From: Bacteroidales bacterium
Lineage (GTDB): Bacteria; Bacteroidota; Bacteroidia; Bacteroidales; UBA12077
Direction: 5' to 3'
NCBI GenBank assembly: GCA_028282785.1
Contig: JANQHE010000048.1
Span: forward strand, 29,335 to 93,334
DNA: 64,000 nucleotides
The notes under the pieces were generated by a model. It saw only the letters and a list, made by a program, of their open reading frames with translations, did not search any database and was not told the origin of the DNA. Made by a program: the position numbers and the translations under genes. Below, in pieces: positions 26,081 to 34,137 of this stretch (its first letter is position 1; each line of letters opens with the position of its first letter).

Positions 26081-26123
26081 CCTACTCTATTTAAGGCTTT
26101 TCGGTTTTCGCCTTCGAGCTCAT
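26081..26123 (-). promoter_or_regulatory. Conserved peptide-leader RNA element, copy E
   Basis: Minus strand: GAGCTCG, AAGGC, GAAAACCGAAAA, GCCT, TAAATAGAGTAGG, ending 22 nt before the ATG at 26059. Confidence 0.7.
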
Positions 26124-26200
26124 CTTTTAAAATTAACGAATTTATATGGCAAATCTTCTTCGAGATTAATCGTTAACCATTTAAAAAAATGTAAAAATTC

Positions 26201-26265
26201 ACTAACGTTTAAGTTGGTTTTATTTTCGTGCTATTTAAAATATTTTTCGTTTAGAAATCTTTGAC
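26201..26265 (-). promoter_or_regulatory. Candidate LytTR operator, GG peptide at 26059
   Basis: Minus strand: GTCAAA (26260-26265), 9 bp, ACGAAAAA (26243-26250), ACGAAAAT (26222-26229), ACGTTAGT (26201-26208). The three repeats are spaced exactly 21 bp, next to the LytTR genes themselves. Confidence 0.65.
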
Positions 26266-26290
26266 AAAAAGTTTTGAACATCTCACATAT

Positions 26291-26334
26291 AAAAATAAAT
26301 CTCCAAAGATTTAATCTTAAGAGATTTATTTTAT
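26291..26334 (-). terminator. Terminator of the LytTR operon
   Basis: AAATAAATCTC (26293-26303) and GAGATTTATTT (26321-26331) form an 11-bp stem with flanking A/T runs, just after the stop codon at 26351. Confidence 0.75.
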
Positions 26335-26350
26335 AAGTAGTTGTTTAGTT

Positions 26351-26695
26351 TTATTGCCAAATTGTAAATCTTGTTTTAACAAAATCCATAAAGTCTTTAT
26401 ACTTCCGGTGTGCAATTTTTAACTCAATTCCTTTATGCAGTATTACTGTTTTATGTGTATTTACGTTTATTCCTTTCAAATGATCCACATTGATGATAAT
26501 GGATTTGTGGATTTTAAAGAAATTATTATCAGGTAATTTTTCTTCTACTTCACTTAAACACTTTTTAATAATAAATTCTTTACCCTCAGAACAATAAGTT
26601 CGTGTTTTTCTTCCGTTAGACTCCAGGTATACAATCTCATTCAGCTCCTTTATTTTATATTCATTATCATCATCTATAACAACAATTTTTCTCAT
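26351..26695 (-). CDS. Stand-alone LytTR DNA-binding protein 3
   Basis: This 114-residue protein is almost entirely one LytTR domain: NEIVYLESNGRKTRTYC, LPDNNFFKIHKSIIINVDHLKGI and VILHKGIELKIAHRKYKDF match the family core (I.YLES.....I, F.RIHKS.IVN...V, G..L.IS...). No receiver domain is attached, so its input must come another way. It is the last of three tandem LytTR genes and lies next to a LytTR-type operator upstream of the peptide gene at 26059. Bacteriocin regulons in other bacteria are often controlled by LytTR proteins. Confidence 0.9.
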   Translation of the reverse strand: MRKIVVIDDDNEYKIKELNEIVYLESNGRKTRTYCSEGKEFIIKKCLSEVEEKLPDNNFFKIHKSIIINVDHLKGINVNTHKTVILHKGIELKIAHRKYKDFMDFVKTRFTIWQ

Positions 26696-26727
26696 TTATT
26701 TCGGGGTTGATAACATTCAAAATAACT

Positions 26728-27042
26728 TCAAATGCGATATTTACATTTAAGAAATTTAATCAATTCCCAATACTTATCCTGTGATATATTTAATTCAATA
26801 CCATTATGTAATATGGCATTCTTTGTAGCATTCGATTTTATTCTTTTTAAAAAATCTGCATTTATAATATAAGAATCATTTATTTTAAAAAACTTTTCAT
26901 TCGGTAAATTCTCTTCCAGATGATTAAGCTCATCTTCAATTAAAAACTCTCTTCCATGTGTACAATATTTCCTGGTAAATCCTCCAACCGATTCCAGGAA
27001 AACAACTTCTTTTAATTCATTATTGATTGTAACGCTTTCCAT
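26728..27042 (-). CDS. Stand-alone LytTR DNA-binding protein 2
   Basis: A 104-residue LytTR domain without a receiver domain: KEVVFLESVGGFTRKYC, NEKFFKINDSYIINADFLKRI, AILHNGIELNISQDKYWEL. It is clearly a paralogue of the flanking gene at 26351 (shared F.K....IIN....K.I.. and G.EL.I pattern), from tandem duplication. Confidence 0.88.
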   Translation of the reverse strand: MESVTINNELKEVVFLESVGGFTRKYCTHGREFLIEDELNHLEENLPNEKFFKINDSYIINADFLKRIKSNATKNAILHNGIELNISQDKYWELIKFLKCKYRI

Positions 27043-27141
27043 AATTCATCTATTTAAAAGGTTAACAAAATTACCACCTCCGGCTTTAAATTATCCGGAG
27101 ATAAACTTTATTTTTTAATAACAACCAACCTAAATTTTAAC

Positions 27142-27495
27142 CTATGCAAGTTCATGTAATTCATAAACTTGTTTTAGACTTTCAAATAATTCATCTCGTT
27201 TGTTGTGATTAACAAATATTTCCTTCCCATTTTCTAAAACTACTTTTGAGGCATCGGATGGAAATACAACTTCTACATACTTTAGATTCACGAGGTATTT
27301 ATTATTAAACCTGAAGAAACCTTGATTATAAAGTAAATGTTCAATTTCTCCAATGGTTAATAATAATTCCAATTTCTCATCATTTATAAAGGTAACTCTT
27401 GAAAGTTGCATGCTTGTTTCTACATAGAGAATTTGATTACTTTCAATTTTCATTTTACCTTTTTCTGTCGGAACATAAATATTATAAGATCCCAT
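27142..27495 (-). CDS. Stand-alone LytTR DNA-binding protein 1
   Basis: This 117-residue protein is a LytTR domain: NQILYVETSMQLSRVTF, YNQGFFRFNNKYLVNLKYVEVV and VVLENGKEIFVNHNKRDELFESL. It is more distant from the other two LytTR proteins than they are from each other. It lies 10 bp after the degenerate histidine kinase, so the kinase-like protein is probably its direct partner. Confidence 0.85.
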   Translation of the reverse strand: MGSYNIYVPTEKGKMKIESNQILYVETSMQLSRVTFINDEKLELLLTIGEIEHLLYNQGFFRFNNKYLVNLKYVEVVFPSDASKVVLENGKEIFVNHNKRDELFESLKQVYELHELA

Positions 27496-27505
27496 ATTTA
27501 AAATT

Positions 27506-28267
27506 TTAAATTACATTCAAATTAGTTTTTTTTTCGTATTCAATAGGAATTTCAAAAGAAAACTCCTGATTTGTAGAGTGTGTGATCAGTTCTCCTCCTA
27601 AAACAGAAACTGAATGTGTTAGAACTCTGTAATTAAAATAATCAAAAGAATCATTATCTTCCTTCCTGTAAAACTCTTTATTATCCAAGCACATATCCTC
27701 AGTTAATTTATCTTTTACAGGCCTTACAAAAATATTTACACTATTATTTGCACCTTTTTGATAACCTAGCTCAAATTCAACGATCGGATATTTAACGGTA
27801 ACAAGATTAATCATTCGTTTTAAGGCTTTTTTTAATAATAATTCATCGGTTTCAACAGATAAATTGTTTTGAGTTTTATCCCAAACCAACATGAGATTAA
27901 TATTTGTATCGTTATTTTCAATTCTTTGATTATAAAAATCCTCGGTAAATTCCCAAAGAATCTGGTTTAAATAGTATTTCTTAATTCTTAGAGAATAATT
28001 ATTAGCTTCAAACTGAGACAAATCCATAACATTATCTACAAACTGTAATAATATATTTCCACTTTTTAATATACCCTGTACATATTCTTTTTGCTTAGGA
28101 TCAAGTGGTTTTCTTAAACCAAGCAACCTAGAAAAACCCATTATGGAGTTTAAAGGAGTTCTTATACCATGAGAGATATGAGACAAAAAGCTTGTTCTTT
28201 CCGTTTTAAACTTTTTCTTATTCTCGCTCAAAATATAATCGTTTATGGTCCTAATATTGCTTTTCAT
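27506..28267 (-). CDS. Degenerate histidine kinase (HisKA present, ATPase boxes lost)
   Basis: The start chosen is ATG 28267, which has a strong GGGAGGGGG ribosome-binding site; an upstream GTG (28294) is possible. The dimerisation/phosphoacceptor segment is intact (FLSHISHGIRTPLNSIMGFSRLL, histidine in SHGIRTP). The ATPase half is eroded: the N-box asparagine is not seen in DELLLKKALKRMINLVTV, and no DxGxG or GxGLG loop is present. It probably does not bind ATP normally and may work as a scaffold or signalling adaptor. No membrane segment or sensor domain is visible. Confidence 0.75.
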   Translation of the reverse strand: MKSNIRTINDYILSENKKKFKTERTSFLSHISHGIRTPLNSIMGFSRLLGLRKPLDPKQKEYVQGILKSGNILLQFVDNVMDLSQFEANNYSLRIKKYYLNQILWEFTEDFYNQRIENNDTNINLMLVWDKTQNNLSVETDELLLKKALKRMINLVTVKYPIVEFELGYQKGANNSVNIFVRPVKDKLTEDMCLDNKEFYRKEDNDSFDYFNYRVLTHSVSVLGGELITHSTNQEFSFEIPIEYEKKTNLNVI

Positions 28268-28294
28268 AATAACCCCCTCCCAGGGTATTTTCAC

Positions 28295-29044
28295 TTAATT
28301 ATTAAGGTCCTTCAATACTTTCTTTGCTTGACCTTTGTAATAGCTATCTTCTTCAATTATCTCGTTTAGAACAAGTTTTGCTTTTTCAACATTCTCCGTT
28401 TTAACATAACACATTGATAAATACCACTTTGCCTGTTCAATAAATAAATTATCCTTATTCGTTATGATGTGATTAAATGAATTGGTTGCTTTCTGGTATT
28501 TCTCTTCTTCCATATATGATATACCTGAATAAAGATTAACAGCCATATCGTTTTGTCTTGCCTCAAGCACTTCTTCAAACAGAGCTAATGCAGTTTCATA
28601 GTCTCTTTCTTCGTAATGCTCCAAGGCATTAATTAATATTCTGTCAACCTCGGTATTGCCAGATCTGTATGTTACAGTAACATCATAAGGTGTATAATAT
28701 TTATTGAATACAGCATTGTTATCTAATTCCGGGTTAACAATCCTCTGCACCAAACCGCCTGCTGCAATAAGTAAAGCTGCTGATGCCGCTGCATAATAGA
28801 GTCTTCTTTTGGTAAATACAGATGGAATCCTTTTAACCATAGATTCATCTTTGTACATATATTCCATAGTTTCTCTAAGCGCCATAATATCATCTTCCAG
28901 TATGGATTGGTTAATTTCCATACTCAAGTTGTATGCACGCTTCATATCGGGATCTGTTGAAAGTAAATTCTCGAAATCGAGCAATTCTTTTCCTTCCAAC
29001 TCACCATCGATATACTTTTCAATTGTTTCTAAGTTGGTTTGCAT
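28295..29044 (-). CDS. Membrane TPR protein, anti-sigma-like N-terminus
   Basis: The start is taken at ATG 29044 (MQTNLETIEKYIDGELEGKEL), because the upstream GTG/ATG codons lie inside a terminator hairpin. The N-terminus (about 1-80) has the YIDGEL..F...L..D pattern of Bacteroidota anti-sigma regulators. A membrane helix at about 90-110 (LYYAAASAALLIAAGGLV) is followed by periplasmic tetratricopeptide repeats (ALEHYEERDYETALALFEEVL). It is paralogous to the protein at 32305-33048, which sits beside an ECF sigma gene. Confidence 0.8.
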   Translation of the reverse strand: MQTNLETIEKYIDGELEGKELLDFENLLSTDPDMKRAYNLSMEINQSILEDDIMALRETMEYMYKDESMVKRIPSVFTKRRLYYAAASAALLIAAGGLVQRIVNPELDNNAVFNKYYTPYDVTVTYRSGNTEVDRILINALEHYEERDYETALALFEEVLEARQNDMAVNLYSGISYMEEEKYQKATNSFNHIITNKDNLFIEQAKWYLSMCYVKTENVEKAKLVLNEIIEEDSYYKGQAKKVLKDLNN

Positions 29045-29065
29045 ATGTTTTTGATTTTGGTTTCG

Positions 29066-29100
29066 ATAAAAAGGCCAACCCAATAGGCATTGAATTGGCC
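29066..29100 (-). terminator. Terminator/attenuator between peptide 29144 and the regulator operon
   Basis: Minus strand: GGCCAA-tt-CAAT-gcct-ATTG-gg-TTGGCC followed by TTTTT. It lies between a small peptide gene and the downstream kinase/LytTR genes, much like the lanA-lanC attenuator. Confidence 0.8.
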
Positions 29101-29143
29101 GACACTTTAAGAACGTATATTTGAATCGAAAGGGAGTACAAAT

Positions 29144-29302
29144 TTATTTAGGACTAGATGTTCCATCTGGCCAAAGGTCCTCATCATGATCACCATCACC
29201 ACCTTTTATAACTATCATATCATTTATATCCAATTGATTTAAAAAGCTGCTTATCGTTTTTTTTGTTCTTTTATTCCCGAATAAATCTTTTAATGTTTTC
29301 AT
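29144..29302 (-). CDS. Acidic GG-leader peptide of the second CHAT module
   Basis: This 52-residue peptide was read directly from the minus strand: MKTLKDLFGNKRTKKTISSF, then a typical VIKGG at 32-35. The 17-residue core DGDHDEDLWPDGTSSPK has no cysteine and is strongly acidic, with a DGTSS segment that recalls DGTGD in the peptides at 24338 and 24558. The mix of Asp/Glu with Thr/Ser/Lys is also seen in graspetides, but no ATP-grasp ligase is encoded here. It is divergent from the second TPR-CHAT gene (29515). Confidence 0.8.
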   Translation of the reverse strand: MKTLKDLFGNKRTKKTISSFLNQLDINDMIVIKGGDGDHDEDLWPDGTSSPK

Positions 29303-29353
29303 GGTTTTATTGTTTATAATTATTTCCTTAATGTCTTTTCACTTATTTATTCC

Positions 29354-29394
29354 GGAAAAACTAAAAAGGTGACCCCCTATTTTCAGTTTTTTTC
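29354..29394. promoter_or_regulatory. Dyad-symmetric site between acidic peptide and second CHAT gene
   Basis: Plus strand: GAAAAACTAAAAA, GGTGACCCCC, TATTTTCAGTTTTTTTC. The outer arms (AAAACT.AAAA and TTTT.AGTTTT) are near mirror images, with a GGTGACC palindrome inside. The site sits 52-92 bp upstream of the peptide start and may be an operator or unusual promoter. Confidence 0.4.
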
Positions 29395-29514
29395 TAAAAA
29401 AAAAATAAATAAATTATAAAAAGTTGATTCAGTGTGGTTTGAATTTGTCTGATTTTTGCTTATTTTTTAAACTTTTTATTACATTTTGAGTATACTTGAT
29501 TTACAGAACTATAA

Positions 29515-32328
29515 ATGATGGATCTTAAGAAGGGACTAATATTAATAATTCTGACAGTTATCTCAACTATCGCTTTTACCAATGAGTCAGTTGATAATAC
29601 TGACCAACAATCAATACTGGAGCAAGCTAAGTCATTTTATTTGAAAGGTGGAACGTTAGGAAGGAAAGGAATATTAGATAGTGCTTTATATTACATAGAT
29701 CAAGCGGTTAGATTATATGAAAGCATTCAACCTACAGACAGTATTCTTTTAGCAAATTCATATCAAAGTTTAGGAATTATAAATAAACTGCTAGGTAAAT
29801 ATGATCAAGCAGAAAGTTGGTATAACAAAGCTGAAAAAATATATCAATTGAATGAAAATATTTACTTACTAGCTTATATATATGGTAATAAAGCAAATAT
29901 TTATAAACTGCAACAAGATTATTCTAAAGCCAATAATTTTTATCTTAGGTCATTAAATATTTTTAAAAAAGATTCTATAAAATATAAAAAACAATTGAGT
30001 TCTACATACAATAACTTAGGTAACTTTTATATGAGAACTGATGAAAATATAAAAGCTATCGAGTTTTATAACAAAAGCCTTAAACTAAAAGAAGATACAA
30101 ATTCATCGTATCCAACTTTAGGTAATTTAGCTATCTGCTTTAAGAATCTGAATAATTTTAAAACCGCAGAATACTATTATAACAAAGCAATAAAAACTGC
30201 CATAGTCCACTATAACGATACTAATAATGTTAATATAGCCAGACATTATTTAAATTATGCCAGTTTTCTCGGAGCACAGAATGAATTTGAACAATCGCTA
30301 GAATATTTTTCTAAGGCATATAATATTTACCTAGAAAATTATGGAAACAGCCATCCAGATTTATCTTTATTTTATAATAATATAGGAAAATTACACCTTA
30401 AACATCAAAAAATTGATTCTGCTCTAAAATATCTTCAACAATCATTAATTGCTATTTCTCCTGAATTCTCGGACAAGAATATTAATTCAAACCCTACAGT
30501 TGATAATGTTTTATCAAAAACCCATTTTTTAAGTTCATTAAAAAACAAAGCAAAAGCATTATCGCTCCTAGCGGAAAAAGAAGGTAATTTGGATTATTAC
30601 TTAACAAGCTTACTTACTTATAATGTGGCAATAAAAACGATTGATAAAATCAGATCCGGTTACATAAGTGAAGAAAGTAAATTATTCTTAGCCGAAAATG
30701 AGTTTGAAACCTTCTCGCAAGCACTGGAGGTTAGCTATAAATTATTTGAGCTAACAAATGATAAGAAATACATCGAAAAGGCTTTTTATTATAGTGAATC
30801 CGGTAAATCTGCTATTTTAAGCGAAGCATTAAAAAATACACAGGCACTTAATATAGGTGGAATACCGGATACATTGTTAACTAGGGAAAAAGAACTTGAA
30901 AAGGGAATATGGAATTATGAAGAATTAATTTATGAAGAAAATAAAAAGAAGAGTCCTGATAAAAGAAAACTGGAATACTGGAACAAATACCTGTTTGAAC
31001 TAAAACTAGAATATAATGAACTAATTACCTACCTGGAAAATAATTTCCAAAAATATCACAGTTTAAAACATCGAAATACTATTTTAAGTATTAAAGAAGT
31101 TCAAAATAAACTTCATCGGAAAGATATAATTATTGAGTATTTTTATTCTGACAGTAGTATTTATACCATTGTAATCAGTAAAAATACTTCTGATTTAATA
31201 GATTATAAAATTGACAAGCGCTTCGATTATCATTTAGATAAATTATTGGCATCCTTATCCAATAATAATTTTTCAAATCATGGTTACGAAGAATTTAAAC
31301 AATTCCAGGAATCGTCTTTTTATATTTATTCCAAACTTATATTACCCATAGAAAAATATATCCAAAATAAAAATCTGATCGTTATCCCGGATGGTAAATT
31401 AGCTTATTTACCTTTTGAAATACTAAGTACAAAAAATATGGAATTCAACCGAATCAATTATAAAGAACTTCCTTATTTTGTTTATGAAAAGAACATTAAC
31501 TACTCATATTCTACATCATTCTTGTTTGAAAATAGAACTTATAATAAAATAGCCGCGAAAGATCTTGGTGCTTTTGCTCCCACTTATAGTAATTTAGGTA
31601 ATATACCCAGTGAATTTACCAGTTTTAGGCAAGAATACAGAGAAAAATTATTTCCACTTAAGGGAATTAAAACCGAAGTACAAGAAATAAGCAATCTGCT
31701 TAATGGAGATAAATATCTTGATTATGATGCCAGTGAGAGTAAATTTAAGGAAGTTGCGCATTTATATGATATTCTGCATTTGGCAATGCATACCATCATG
31801 GATGACAAGAATCCGATGTATTCTAAAATGGCATTCACGCAAAAGGAAGATAGTATTGAAGATGGTTTCTTAAATACTTATGAATTGTACAATATGAAGT
31901 TAAATAGCAGGATGGCTGTATTAAGTTCATGTAATAGTGGTAGTGGAAAATTACAACGTGGCGAAGGTGTAATGAGCCTGGCAAGAGGTTTTATTTATTC
32001 CGGATGCCCATCAATAATTATGACCTTGTGGTCGGTTGAAGATAAGTCCGGGGTTAAATTAATGACATCTTTTTATAAGTACCTGCTTCAGGGAAAAACC
32101 AAATCTGAGGCAATTCAGCAATCTAAAATAGACTTTATCAAAAATGCTGATCAACTCAGGTCACATCCTTACTTTTGGTCCGGTTATGTGGTAATTGGTA
32201 ATAATCAACCGCTTTTTAAACCATTCCGGAACCGTTACTTTTTAATATCGGGCATTGTAGTTTTAATTGGAGCCGGTTTTTTAATCTTTTATCGAAAGTC
32301 TAAATTATTTAATAGATCTCAGAATTAG
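29515..32328 (+). CDS. TPR-CHAT protease, second module
   Basis: This 937-residue protein has a signal peptide (LILIILTVISTIAFT), about eight TPRs in the first 330 residues (SYQSLGIINKLLGKYDQAESWYNKA), a helical linker and a C-terminal CHAT domain. The likely catalytic pair is His759 in LHLAMHTIMD and Cys806 in LSSCNSG; the usual HG is HT here. A C-terminal membrane helix (about 907-927, YFLISGIVVLIGAGFLIFY) is present, unlike in the first CHAT protein. Its end overlaps the convergent gene at 32305 by 24 bp. It is divergent from the acidic GG peptide. Confidence 0.87.
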   Translation: MMDLKKGLILIILTVISTIAFTNESVDNTDQQSILEQAKSFYLKGGTLGRKGILDSALYYIDQAVRLYESIQPTDSILLANSYQSLGIINKLLGKYDQAESWYNKAEKIYQLNENIYLLAYIYGNKANIYKLQQDYSKANNFYLRSLNIFKKDSIKYKKQLSSTYNNLGNFYMRTDENIKAIEFYNKSLKLKEDTNSSYPTLGNLAICFKNLNNFKTAEYYYNKAIKTAIVHYNDTNNVNIARHYLNYASFLGAQNEFEQSLEYFSKAYNIYLENYGNSHPDLSLFYNNIGKLHLKHQKIDSALKYLQQSLIAISPEFSDKNINSNPTVDNVLSKTHFLSSLKNKAKALSLLAEKEGNLDYYLTSLLTYNVAIKTIDKIRSGYISEESKLFLAENEFETFSQALEVSYKLFELTNDKKYIEKAFYYSESGKSAILSEALKNTQALNIGGIPDTLLTREKELEKGIWNYEELIYEENKKKSPDKRKLEYWNKYLFELKLEYNELITYLENNFQKYHSLKHRNTILSIKEVQNKLHRKDIIIEYFYSDSSIYTIVISKNTSDLIDYKIDKRFDYHLDKLLASLSNNNFSNHGYEEFKQFQESSFYIYSKLILPIEKYIQNKNLIVIPDGKLAYLPFEILSTKNMEFNRINYKELPYFVYEKNINYSYSTSFLFENRTYNKIAAKDLGAFAPTYSNLGNIPSEFTSFRQEYREKLFPLKGIKTEVQEISNLLNGDKYLDYDASESKFKEVAHLYDILHLAMHTIMDDKNPMYSKMAFTQKEDSIEDGFLNTYELYNMKLNSRMAVLSSCNSGSGKLQRGEGVMSLARGFIYSGCPSIIMTLWSVEDKSGVKLMTSFYKYLLQGKTKSEAIQQSKIDFIKNADQLRSHPYFWSGYVVIGNNQPLFKPFRNRYFLISGIVVLIGAGFLIFYRKSKLFNRSQN

Positions 32329-33048
32329 TTTAGCTTCACTTTTGTTAGCCATATTTTCATTCACAATTTTATTTAAAAAGCTTTTTGCGGTATCAATTTT
32401 ACCTTTTTTAATATAAATTAATGCTAAATACCAATGAGATTGTTCCCAAAATAAATGGCTCTGTTTTAATGTCAGATCAACCAGGTACTCTTCTGCTTCA
32501 TCTATTTCGCCAACCTCAATTAAACTAACTGCCAAATAAAATTGACATAATATATTTGTTTGATCTTCTTCAAATACTTTTTTAAAATACTCAGCAGCTC
32601 TGTCATATTTATTTTCTTCATAATAATTAAAAGCATAGAATATATTCTGATCCAATTCCGAATCATTTAAAGATCGATTCTCGTTTATGGAAGGATATAT
32701 TTGATAATAAGTTTCATATATTTCCTTATGCTCCATTTTGTTGAATGGATTAAAATATTTACTTGCAAGAACAATTAACAATATCAGAACAGCTGCAACG
32801 GATGAATATGTATAAATTGGAAAGTTTTTCTTTTTTGTAAAATCAATTGAATCTCCAATATCTTCTAACTTATTTCTTAAATCGATTACATCTTCTTCTC
32901 CAATAGCTTCATTGATATCCTTTCTAAACAAAAACTCTTTCATAAGTTCAGCATCCTTGCGCATAGATTCTTCAAACTCAATCTGCTCTTTAATTGACAT
33001 TTCGCCCATTAAATACTTCTCTATCAACTCAATCTTCTTATCCATCAA
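32305..33048 (-). CDS. Membrane TPR anti-sigma-like protein, second CHAT module
   Basis: This 247-residue protein has an anti-sigma-like N-terminus (MMDKKIELIEKYLMGEMSIKEQ), a membrane helix at about 77-97 (IYTYSSVAAVLILLIVLASKY) and TPR-like repeats outside (AFNYYEENKYDRAAEYFKKVF; WYLALIYIKKGKIDTAKSFL). Its start overlaps the ECF sigma stop by 4 nt, so it is coupled to that sigma factor. It is a paralogue of the protein at 28295. Confidence 0.82.
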   Translation of the reverse strand: MMDKKIELIEKYLMGEMSIKEQIEFEESMRKDAELMKEFLFRKDINEAIGEEDVIDLRNKLEDIGDSIDFTKKKNFPIYTYSSVAAVLILLIVLASKYFNPFNKMEHKEIYETYYQIYPSINENRSLNDSELDQNIFYAFNYYEENKYDRAAEYFKKVFEEDQTNILCQFYLAVSLIEVGEIDEAEEYLVDLTLKQSHLFWEQSHWYLALIYIKKGKIDTAKSFLNKIVNENMANKSEAKLILRSIK

Positions 33049-33608
33049 TTTACTTTGTATTTAGGATCACTTTTAATATAACGTACCAGTTGTTCTTTAC
33101 ACTTGTATTTCTTTCTTTTAATATATTGCTGACTATCTATTCCCAGTTCTTTTGCAATTTCCTTTAAGGGAACTTTATTTAAAAACATCTGTAACAATTT
33201 CCGGCAATCTTTTTCTAAACGTTTAAAATGTTTTTGATAAAGCTTGTATTGTTCGTTTTTTTCATATTCGTCAATATCAATATCCTGAACTCCCTCATAT
33301 TCAAGATAATTATCCATCTTTTCTGCATCTTCTTTATCTTTTGAAAGTTGTTTTATCCAAATAAATCGACAAACAGAGTATATATATGATTTAAACGAAG
33401 AGGTAAGGTTTAGGTTTCCTGCTTTAATTTTACGGTAAATAATAATTATACCTTCCTGAAAAACATCCTTTGCATCCTGTTCTGATCCGTTATTATCAAT
33501 GATATAGCGCTTAATCACAGGAAAATAAACTAAATATATCTCTTTTAGAATTAGTTTATCCTGATTACGAATTCCTTCAATTATAACTTTGTTATCTATT
33601 GATCTCAA
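33045..33608 (-). CDS. ECF-type sigma factor, second CHAT module
   Basis: This 187-residue sigma-70 protein has region 2 in DAKDVFQEGIIIIYRKI and FKSYIYSVCRFIWIKQL, and a region 4-like helix-turn-helix in CRKLLQMFLNKVPLKEIAKELGIDSQQYIKRKKYKCKEQL (given in parts: VPLKEIAKELGI, then KYKCKEQL). The K.K.KC pattern is typical of Bacteroidota ECF factors linked to CHAT/TPR genes. The next gene is its probable membrane regulator. Confidence 0.87.
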   Translation of the reverse strand: MRSIDNKVIIEGIRNQDKLILKEIYLVYFPVIKRYIIDNNGSEQDAKDVFQEGIIIIYRKIKAGNLNLTSSFKSYIYSVCRFIWIKQLSKDKEDAEKMDNYLEYEGVQDIDIDEYEKNEQYKLYQKHFKRLEKDCRKLLQMFLNKVPLKEIAKELGIDSQQYIKRKKYKCKEQLVRYIKSDPKYKVN

Positions 33609-33661
33609 CTTATAGAAAGGGTAATGTTAATTTCAACCAAATCTAAAAAATAAGCTTAGAA

Positions 33662-33696
33662 TTAAAAAATAAAAACGGTTGTAAGAACTTACGACC
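33662..33696 (-). terminator. Terminator of the ECF operon 33720-34707
   Basis: Minus strand: GGTCGTAAG / CTTACAACC stem with a 2-nt loop followed by GTTTTTATTTTTT. Confidence 0.85.
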
Positions 33697-33719
33697 AACT
33701 GAATTAAAAGTTATGTTTT

Positions 33720-34136
33720 TTATATAGAATAAATGTACTTTACTATAGTTCTGTCTATTACGACTAAGAAAATTACACCTATCAGGGCTAATAAAATATA
33801 TGGAGATAAACTTAATTCATTCCAGAATTTAGCAATAAAGTTTGCAAAAAAAGTAAAAATGGAGGGAGTTTTTAAATTTTCTTCAATATTATTAAAACTA
33901 AATCCGGTTTTGATAAAGTAAAAAACAAATGATCCGGCAAACATAATTACAATAGAAATAATTAACCATAGATTACTATTTCTATCATTTTTTGTAATAA
34001 AACTTACCTGAACAGAAGGATCTTTTAATATCCGACTCATTACATTTTTCGTAAAACCTTTGCCAGGTTGTTCCACTTCTGATTTACTAATTAATTCTTT
34101 AGTATAATCATCGATATTTAATTTATGGTTATTCAT
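33720..34136 (-). CDS. Two-TM membrane protein, probable anti-sigma partner
   Basis: This 138-residue protein has a soluble N-terminus (about 1-50, MNNHKLNIDDYTKELISKSE) and two membrane helices (LWLIISIVIMFAGSFVFYFI; PYILLALIGVIFLVVIDRTI). It starts 1 bp after the ECF sigma stop, which is the usual anti-sigma position, although no zinc-finger motif is visible. Confidence 0.7.
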   Translation of the reverse strand: MNNHKLNIDDYTKELISKSEVEQPGKGFTKNVMSRILKDPSVQVSFITKNDRNSNLWLIISIVIMFAGSFVFYFIKTGFSFNNIEENLKTPSIFTFFANFIAKFWNELSLSPYILLALIGVIFLVVIDRTIVKYIYSI

Positions 34137-34137
34137 A

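Noticed and set aside
29144..29302. Acidic peptide considered as a graspetide precursor
   Set aside because: The core composition fits loosely, but no ATP-grasp ligase is encoded anywhere in the window.
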